Origin: Microbacterium sp. Root61
GTDB taxonomy: Bacteria; Actinomycetota; Actinomycetes; Actinomycetales; Microbacteriaceae
DNA: 64,000 nucleotides
Direction: 5' to 3'
Assembly (NCBI RefSeq): GCF_001427525.1
Contig: NZ_LMGU01000001.1
Coordinates: 2,849,760-2,913,759, forward strand
In this document: one piece after another, positions 58,768 through 64,000 of the stretch
How the letters are laid out: every line of letters starts with the position of its first letter
How positions within the stretch are numbered: position 1 is the first letter of the stretch
The notes under the pieces: model-generated
What the model saw: only the letters and a program-made list of their open reading frames with translations
What the model was told of the DNA's origin: nothing
Database searches by the model: none
Position numbers and translations under genes: made by a program

Positions 58768-60860
58768 GCACCCCTGATCTCCTCTCAGAGGAAGAGCGTC
58801 TCGAACTCGAGCTCGCCGAGCAGGCTCGCCTGAACTCCGGCGACTGGGACAGCGTCAAGCCCGGCAAGGCCGACAACTTCGGTCGGAGCTTCGGTCGGAT
58901 GATCGGCCTGCTCAAGCCGCACGCCCTCGCCTTCACCTTCGTGTCGATCCTGGGCGCGATCGGTGTGGTGCTGGCCGTCATCGCGCCGAAGATCCTCGGT
59001 CAGGCGACGAACATCATCTTCGAAGGCGTCGTCTCCAACACGCTGGCGGGCTCGTTCCCGGCCGGCACGTCGCAGGCCGACGTCGTGGCTGCGCTGAACG
59101 CCGCGGGGCAGACCGACCAGGCGAACATGGTCGCCGCCATGGACAACTTCGCGGTGGGCGCGGGCGTCGACTTCGACCAGCTGCGCATGGTGATCGTCGC
59201 CGTGCTCGCGATCTACGTCGCCTCGGCATTCCTGACCTGGATCCAGGGCTTCGTCATCAACATCATCATGGTGCGCACGATGTGGCGCCTGCGCGAGTCG
59301 GTGGAGGCGAAGATCAACCGGCTGCCGCTGTCGTACTTCGACAAGGTGCAGCGCGGTGAGCTGATCTCCAGGGTCACCAACGACATCGACAACATCACCC
59401 AGACGATGCAGCAGTCGCTCTCCACGGTCGTCACCTCGGTGCTGACCGTCGTGGGTGTGCTCATCATGATGTTCTCGATCTCCTGGCAACTCGCCCTGGT
59501 GGCACTGGTCTCGCTCCCGCTGATGGCCGTGATCTTCGGCATCATCGGTCCGAAGTCGCAGAAGGCATTCGGCATCCAGTGGCGCAAGGTCGGCCGCCTG
59601 AACGCGCGCGTCGAGGAGTCCTTCTCCGGCCACGCACTCGTCAAGGTCTTCGGACGCGAGGCCGACTCGCGCGAGAAGTTCCAGGTCGAGAACGAGGAGC
59701 TCTACCAGGCCAGCTTCAAGGCGCAGTTCCTCTCCGGCATGATCATGCCCGGCATGATGTTCATCGGAAACCTCACTTACGTGGGGATCGCGGTGCTCGG
59801 CGGGCTCATGGTCGCCAACGGCCAGCTCCGACTGGGCGACGTGCAGGCGTTCATCCAGTACTCGCAGCAGTTCACCCAGCCGCTCTCGGAGCTCGGTGGC
59901 ATGGCGGCGGTCGTGCAGTCCGGCACCGCGTCGGCGGAGCGCGTCTTCGAGCTGCTGGATGCTGAGGAGCAGGAGCCGGATTCACCCGACGCTCCTGAGC
60001 TCGGTTCGGGCAAGGGCGTCATCGAGTTCCAGAACGTCAAGTTCTCCTACACGCCGGAGCGTCCGCTCATCACGGACCTGTCGTTCCGGGTCGAGCCCGG
60101 GCAGACGGTCGCGATCGTGGGCCCGACCGGTGCGGGCAAGACGACCCTCGTGAACCTCATCATGCGGTTCTACGAACTGGACGGCGGGCGCATCCTGCTC
60201 GACGGCCAGGACATCGCCGAGCTCACCCGCGACGACGTGCGCATGCGCACGGGAATGGTGCTGCAGGATCCGTGGCTGTTCGCCGGAACGATTCGCGACA
60301 ACATCCGGTACGGGCGCGAGTCGGCGACGGACGAGGAGATCGTGGATGCCGCCAAGGCGACGCGCGTCGACCGCTTCGTGCACTCGCTGCCCGAGGGGTA
60401 CGACACCGTGCTCGACGAGGACGCCTCCAACGTCTCGGCCGGAGAGAAGCAGCTCATCACCATCGCCCGAGCGTTCGTCGCGCAGCCGTCGGTGCTGATC
60501 CTCGACGAGGCCACCTCGTCGGTCGACACCCGCACCGAGCTGCTCCTGCAGCACGCGATGGCGGCGCTGCGCGAGGGGCGGACGTCGTTCGTCATCGCGC
60601 ACCGCCTGTCCACGATCCGCGACGCCGACCTCATCCTCGTGATGGAGCACGGCGACATCGTGGAGAAGGGCAGCCACGAGGAGCTCATCGCCGCGCAGGG
60701 CGCCTACTGGCGCCTCTACCAGTCGCAGTTCGAGCAGGCCGCGACCGATCTGGATGCGGTCGTCGGAGAGCTCGAACGTGATCTGGAGGGCACCGAACCC
60801 GCACTCGCGGGCGCGGGCGGCGCCGAAGAATCGGGCGACACCGGAGGCGCCGCCGGTTGA
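58764..60860 (+). CDS. Heterodimeric ABC multidrug-type exporter, subunit with canonical catalytic site
   Basis: 698 residues. An N-terminal extension of about 40 residues and an unusual insertion of about 60 residues in the first extracellular loop (SNTLAGSFPAGTSQADVV to DFDQLRM) precede the rest of the membrane domain. The ATPase has Walker A VGPTGAGKTT (about 452), Walker B LILDEATSSVD and switch His (IAHRLSTI), but an altered signature (NVSAGEKQ, about 556). It is the catalytically active half of the pair with 57040. The C-terminus is an acidic Gly/Ala tail. ATG overlaps the upstream stop. Confidence 0.92.
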   Translation: MSTPDLLSEEERLELELAEQARLNSGDWDSVKPGKADNFGRSFGRMIGLLKPHALAFTFVSILGAIGVVLAVIAPKILGQATNIIFEGVVSNTLAGSFPAGTSQADVVAALNAAGQTDQANMVAAMDNFAVGAGVDFDQLRMVIVAVLAIYVASAFLTWIQGFVINIIMVRTMWRLRESVEAKINRLPLSYFDKVQRGELISRVTNDIDNITQTMQQSLSTVVTSVLTVVGVLIMMFSISWQLALVALVSLPLMAVIFGIIGPKSQKAFGIQWRKVGRLNARVEESFSGHALVKVFGREADSREKFQVENEELYQASFKAQFLSGMIMPGMMFIGNLTYVGIAVLGGLMVANGQLRLGDVQAFIQYSQQFTQPLSELGGMAAVVQSGTASAERVFELLDAEEQEPDSPDAPELGSGKGVIEFQNVKFSYTPERPLITDLSFRVEPGQTVAIVGPTGAGKTTLVNLIMRFYELDGGRILLDGQDIAELTRDDVRMRTGMVLQDPWLFAGTIRDNIRYGRESATDEEIVDAAKATRVDRFVHSLPEGYDTVLDEDASNVSAGEKQLITIARAFVAQPSVLILDEATSSVDTRTELLLQHAMAALREGRTSFVIAHRLSTIRDADLILVMEHGDIVEKGSHEELIAAQGAYWRLYQSQFEQAATDLDAVVGELERDLEGTEPALAGAGGAEESGDTGGAAG

Positions 60861-60889
60861 TCGGGCCGGAGGGGTGGGACGATGCCGTA

Positions 60890-61849
60890 ATGACTTCGTC
60901 TCTCCCCTCCTGGCGCGACACCTCGACGCGCACCCGCATCATCGAGTTCGTCGACGCCGTCAGCGGAGACGGACCCGAGGCCGTTCCCGTGTCCGAGCGG
61001 ATCGCGGTGTTCGACAATGACGGCACGCTCTGGACAGAGAAGCCGATGCCGACCCAGCTCGCGTACATCGTGGAGCAGTGGGCCGCCGCGGCGAAAGCCG
61101 ATCCGGCGTTGGCCGAGCAGCAGCCCTACCGCGGTGTCGTCGACGGCGACCTGAGCTGGCTCGGCGGAGCGATCGAGAAGCACTACGCGGGCGACGACGC
61201 CGACCTGAAGGTCATGATCGGGGCGATGCTCGGCCTTACCGTCGACGTCCCGGTCGACGAGTACGCCACGGCGGTCGCCGACTTCTACCGCGAGGCACTG
61301 CATCCGACGCTGCGCCGACCCTACGCCGAAGCGGTCTACCAGCCGATGCTCGAGCTGCTCCGCCACCTCGAGCAGCACGGGTTCACCTGTTACATCGTCT
61401 CGGGCGGCGACCGCGACTTCATGCGCCCCATGACCGAGGACTACTACGGCATCCCTCCCGAGCGCGTGATCGGGTCCGCGCTGGGGCTCACGTACGACGG
61501 CGCGGCGAATGCCGTGAAGTACGGGGCATCCTTCTCGTTCATGGATGACGGACCCGAGAAGCCGGTGCGGATCTGGTCGCGCATCGGGCGTCGTCCGCTC
61601 CTCGCGGTCGGCAACTCCAACGGCGACCTGCCCATGCTGCGGTTCGCGCACGCTGACGGGCGGGAAGGTCTGAGCCTGCTGATCCACCACGACGACGACA
61701 CGGGGCGCGGGGACTCGCCCTACGACAAGGGCGCGGAAGAGGCGCTGGCCGCTGCCCAAGACGGGTCGATCGTGCGCGTGAGCGTCAAGGACGACTGGTC
61801 CACGGTGTTCCCCGACCCTCGCCCCGCCACTGACGGCGACGCGGCGTGA
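60890..61849 (+). CDS. HAD-superfamily phosphatase (phosphoserine-phosphatase-like)
   Basis: 319 residues. The HAD nucleophile motif DNDGT (RIAVFDNDGTLW), motif II (CYIVSGGDRDF) and the C-terminal acidic motif (VGNSNGDLPML) are all present. The helical cap between motifs I and II is large (about 130 residues). Substrate unknown; PSP-like HADs often act on small phosphorylated metabolites. The ATG at 60890 has GACGAT six bases upstream and no close ribosome site, so the start may be leaderless. A TTG at 60857 overlapping the exporter stop is an alternative. Confidence 0.85.
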   Translation: MTSSLPSWRDTSTRTRIIEFVDAVSGDGPEAVPVSERIAVFDNDGTLWTEKPMPTQLAYIVEQWAAAAKADPALAEQQPYRGVVDGDLSWLGGAIEKHYAGDDADLKVMIGAMLGLTVDVPVDEYATAVADFYREALHPTLRRPYAEAVYQPMLELLRHLEQHGFTCYIVSGGDRDFMRPMTEDYYGIPPERVIGSALGLTYDGAANAVKYGASFSFMDDGPEKPVRIWSRIGRRPLLAVGNSNGDLPMLRFAHADGREGLSLLIHHDDDTGRGDSPYDKGAEEALAAAQDGSIVRVSVKDDWSTVFPDPRPATDGDAA

Positions 61850-63483
61850 CCGCTCCAGCGACGCCGCGTCCGCGCGCGCCCTGGCTGCTGCCCACCTTCG
61901 CCCGCTACCAGCGCTCGTGGCTGATGCCCGACATCGTCGGCGGCATCTCGGCCGGCGCCGTGGTGGTGCCGCAGGCGATGGCGTACGCCACGATCGCGAA
62001 CCTGCCGGTGCAGATCGGCCTCTACACCTGCATCGTGCCGATGTTCGTCTACGCCATGCTCGGCGGATCCCGTGCCATGAGCGTGTCGACGACCTCGACG
62101 ATCGCGACTCTCACCGCCACCACCCTCGTCTCGGCCGGCGTCGCCGCCGGGTCGGACGACGCGCTCGGCTCGCTCATGATGCTCACCCTGCTGGTCGGGG
62201 CGATCCTGCTGCTCGCGCGGCTCTTCCGGCTCGGGTCGCTGGTCGAGAACATCAGCGGGGCGACGGTGCTCGGCCTGAAGATCGGTGTCGGGGCGACGGT
62301 AGCCGTGGGTCAGCTCCCGAAGCTCCTCGGCGAAACGTTCAACTTCTCCGGGCACGGGTTCCTCCGCTCCCTCGCGGCCGTCGGCGAGGCCTTCCAGAGC
62401 GTGAACTGGCCGACCGTCGTGCTCTCGGCGTCCTCGATCGCGATCCTGCTCGTGCTGAAGCGGTTCGCGCCGAAGGTGCCCGGCGCGCTCATCGTCGTGG
62501 TCGGCGGCATCCTGCTCGTCGCCTTCGCCGGACTCGAAGATCTCGGCGTCGACCTGATCGCCCCCGTCCCGGGCGGACTGCCGGTGCTCGGGCTTCCCGA
62601 CTTCTCGCAGATCGCCACCCTCGTGCCGGGGGCTCTGGCCATCGCCGTGATGGCGTTCCTGGAATCCGCCGCGGTGGCACGCGGCATCCGCAAGGCGACC
62701 GAACCGCAGATCGACAGCGACCAGGAGCTCCTGGCGACCGGTGCCGCCAACGTCGTCGGAGCCTTCTTCACGACGATGCCCGCCGCCGGCGGCTTCTCGC
62801 AGAGCGCGGTCAACCAGAGCGCCGGTGCGAAGACGCAGCTGTCGACGTTCGTGACGGTCGCCCTTGCGATCCTCGTGGCGCTGTTCCTCGGGCCGGTCCT
62901 GAGCCTCCTGCCGGAGGCGACGCTGGCCTCGATGGTGTTCGTGGCGGTGATCGGGCTGATCAACATCCCCGAGCTCATCCGATGGGCGCACATCAGCCGG
63001 GTGGACTTCTGGATCGCGACCGTCGTCGCCGTCATCGGACTGACGGCGGGCCTGCTGGCCGCCGTCGCGGTCGGGGTCGTCGTGACCCTCGTGCTCGTGC
63101 TGCGCGAGCTCAACATCCCCAAGCTCACGATCGTCGGACGTGCCGGCGACGCCATCGCCATCCATCTGGGGCGCGCGCTCTACACGGCCAACGCGCTTGC
63201 CAACGAACGGGCGATCATCGCGCTGACCACGAGCCAGGAGTCACCCGTCACCGCGGTCGTGCTCGACCTGCAGCGCATGGAGATCCTCTCGATCACCGTG
63301 CTGGACGCCCTCACCGACCTCGATCGCGAATTCACGCAGCTGGGCATCGTGCTGCATCTGGCGGCGCTGCCCGACACCGCCACCGTCGTCGCCGTGAAGG
63401 TGGAGTGGTTCCGCGAGTTGCAGGCCGCAGGACGCGTGCACGACACCACCGAGGCGGGACTCGCGGCCACCGGGCTCCCCTAG
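61846..63483 (+). CDS. SulP-family anion transporter with STAS domain
   Basis: 545-residue SulP (SLC26) transporter. The membrane domain has about 12-14 helices with SulP motifs (DIVGGISAGAVVVPQAMAYATIANLPVQIGLYT near the N-terminus; AAGGFSQSAVNQSAGAKTQLS). It is followed by a C-terminal STAS domain (AVVLDLQRMEILSITVLDALTDLDREFTQLGIVLHLAALP). Likely substrates are sulfate, bicarbonate or other anions. The GTG at 61846 overlaps the phosphatase stop (GTGA). Sulfate transport would fit the sulfatases in the window but is not shown by sequence. Confidence 0.92.
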   Translation: MTAPATPRPRAPWLLPTFARYQRSWLMPDIVGGISAGAVVVPQAMAYATIANLPVQIGLYTCIVPMFVYAMLGGSRAMSVSTTSTIATLTATTLVSAGVAAGSDDALGSLMMLTLLVGAILLLARLFRLGSLVENISGATVLGLKIGVGATVAVGQLPKLLGETFNFSGHGFLRSLAAVGEAFQSVNWPTVVLSASSIAILLVLKRFAPKVPGALIVVVGGILLVAFAGLEDLGVDLIAPVPGGLPVLGLPDFSQIATLVPGALAIAVMAFLESAAVARGIRKATEPQIDSDQELLATGAANVVGAFFTTMPAAGGFSQSAVNQSAGAKTQLSTFVTVALAILVALFLGPVLSLLPEATLASMVFVAVIGLINIPELIRWAHISRVDFWIATVVAVIGLTAGLLAAVAVGVVVTLVLVLRELNIPKLTIVGRAGDAIAIHLGRALYTANALANERAIIALTTSQESPVTAVVLDLQRMEILSITVLDALTDLDREFTQLGIVLHLAALPDTATVVAVKVEWFRELQAAGRVHDTTEAGLAATGLP

Positions 63484-63522
63484 CCGCGGACGGGTGCGGG
63501 AAGGCCCGACCCGGTCCCGCGG
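63484..63522. terminator. Possible GC-rich terminator between convergent genes
   Basis: CCGCGG at 63484-63489 and 63517-63522 flank further complementary pieces (CGGGTGCGGG against CCCGACCCGG), giving an imperfect stem between the SulP stop and the formylglycine-generating enzyme stop. No T-run. Confidence 0.35.
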
Positions 63523-63542
63523 CCGCAGGGCTCTGAGTCGGA

Positions 63543-64000
63543 CTAGACGTCCCGCGCGCAGCGGAAGCCGATGTGCGTGGTCGCCGTGTCGTCGGCCTGC
63601 GGGGAGCGGGCCGCGGGACGGAAGCGCAGGCAGTAGTCCGGTGAGCAGAGGTACGAGCCGCCCTTGAGCACACGGCGCGGGATGCGGGATCCGGGCTCCG
63701 CGCTGGCCACCGACAGTAGGTTCGCGCGCTTCTCGGCGTCGACCGGCGTCGCCCCCGGGACGAGGTGCCGGGTCGTGTAGAAGTCGCTGGTCCACTCCCA
63801 GACGTTGCCGATCATGTCGAACAGTCCGTAGCCGTTCGCCGGGTACGAACCCACCGGTGCCGTGCCGGCGCCGTGCGCGCCGCGGTTGTCGTACGGGAAG
63901 CTGCCGAGCCACGAGTTGGCCTGCGCCACACCGTCGGGATAGGCGTCCTCGCCCCACGCGAACCGGGCGCCGTCGACCCCGCCGCGCGCGGCGAACTCGT
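63543..64000 (-). CDS. Formylglycine-generating enzyme (SUMF1/FGE family), 5' end beyond the window
   Basis: C-terminal ~152 residues of an FGE that oxidises the Cys of CxPxR in sulfatases to formylglycine. Reading from the window edge gives EFAARGG, DGARFAWGEDAYPDG, then SWLGSFPYDN, GLFDMIGNVWEWTSDFY and GGSYLCSPDYCLRFRPAARS, ending IGFRCARDV. The Cys pair separated by four residues matches the copper-binding active-site pair of FGE. The frame is open to the window end, so the start lies outside. It is the expected maturation factor for the sulfatases at 45921 and 48760. Confidence 0.93.
   Translation of the reverse strand, partial: EFAARGGVDGARFAWGEDAYPDGVAQANSWLGSFPYDNRGAHGAGTAPVGSYPANGYGLFDMIGNVWEWTSDFYTTRHLVPGATPVDAEKRANLLSVASAEPGSRIPRRVLKGGSYLCSPDYCLRFRPAARSPQADDTATTHIGFRCARDV

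Noticed and set aside
1..64000. tRNA or rRNA genes, CRISPR arrays, insertion sequences, integrases or att sites
   Set aside because: No cloverleaf-like gaps, repeat-spacer arrays, transposase motifs or terminal inverted repeats were recognised; the gaps are short and accounted for by promoters and hairpins.

Overview
The window looks like a chromosomal segment of a high-GC actinobacterium of the family Microbacteriaceae, most likely Microbacterium. Reasons: very high GC with codons ending in G or C, a dnaK-grpE-dnaJ-hspR heat-shock operon, an IdeR/DmdR-type iron box, importers that carry no ATPase gene, many apparently leaderless genes, and a strong bias for GAT-GCC/GGATGCC words. No rRNA, tRNA, CRISPR array, insertion sequence or phage gene was recognised; genes are densely packed and no gap without a gene exceeds about 315 bases.

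Layout. 1-4035: heat-shock operon (dnaK, cut by the window edge, grpE, dnaJ, hspR). 4163-5743: DHA2 drug-type exporter. 5753-10595: siderophore iron uptake (ATPase, two FecCD permeases, binding lipoprotein, siderophore-interacting reductase) around an IdeR-like iron box. 11207-18621: GntR-controlled locus with a sugar ABC importer, a GH78 alpha-L-rhamnosidase and a DapA-family aldolase/lyase. 18763-40448: a large carbohydrate locus that I read as D-arabinan utilisation: four DUF4185 (GH183, endo-D-arabinanase family) proteins, GH172, GH116, an ABC sugar importer, a heterodimeric ABC exporter, a LacI regulator, an FGGY kinase and an L-fucose/D-arabinose-type isomerase. 40524-45847: DUF2252, DUF998, K+ channel, MscS and AI-2E family genes. 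45921-55654: two arylsulfatases, small stress-type proteins and a large LuxR (LAL) regulator. 55690-64000: AI-2E family protein, second heterodimeric ABC exporter, HAD phosphatase, SulP transporter and a formylglycine-generating enzyme that would mature the two sulfatases.

How the D-arabinan locus may work. Surface-anchored and secreted DUF4185 enzymes would cut the D-arabinan of mycobacterial or corynebacterial arabinogalactan/lipoarabinomannan outside the cell. The lipoprotein-dependent importer (20245-23485) would take up the oligosaccharides. A cytoplasmic DUF4185 enzyme, GH172 and GH116 would release D-arabinose, and isomerase plus FGGY kinase would deliver D-ribulose 5-phosphate to the pentose phosphate pathway. 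Seven copies of one LacI-type operator (GAAATCGATTTC, two with one mismatch) mark every promoter region of this locus including that of the LacI gene. At three promoters the operator fills the 17-base spacer between -35 and -10 in an identical arrangement.

A second regulatory network is suggested near the LAL regulator: four 17-base palindromes of the form TCAYCC-N5-GGRTGA. Three of them sit 23 bases (one 22-23) upstream of plausible -10 hexamers, and the fourth, next to the regulator itself, has a weaker -10 at the same distance. All functions are inferred from sequence features and memory of protein families; no search was run.
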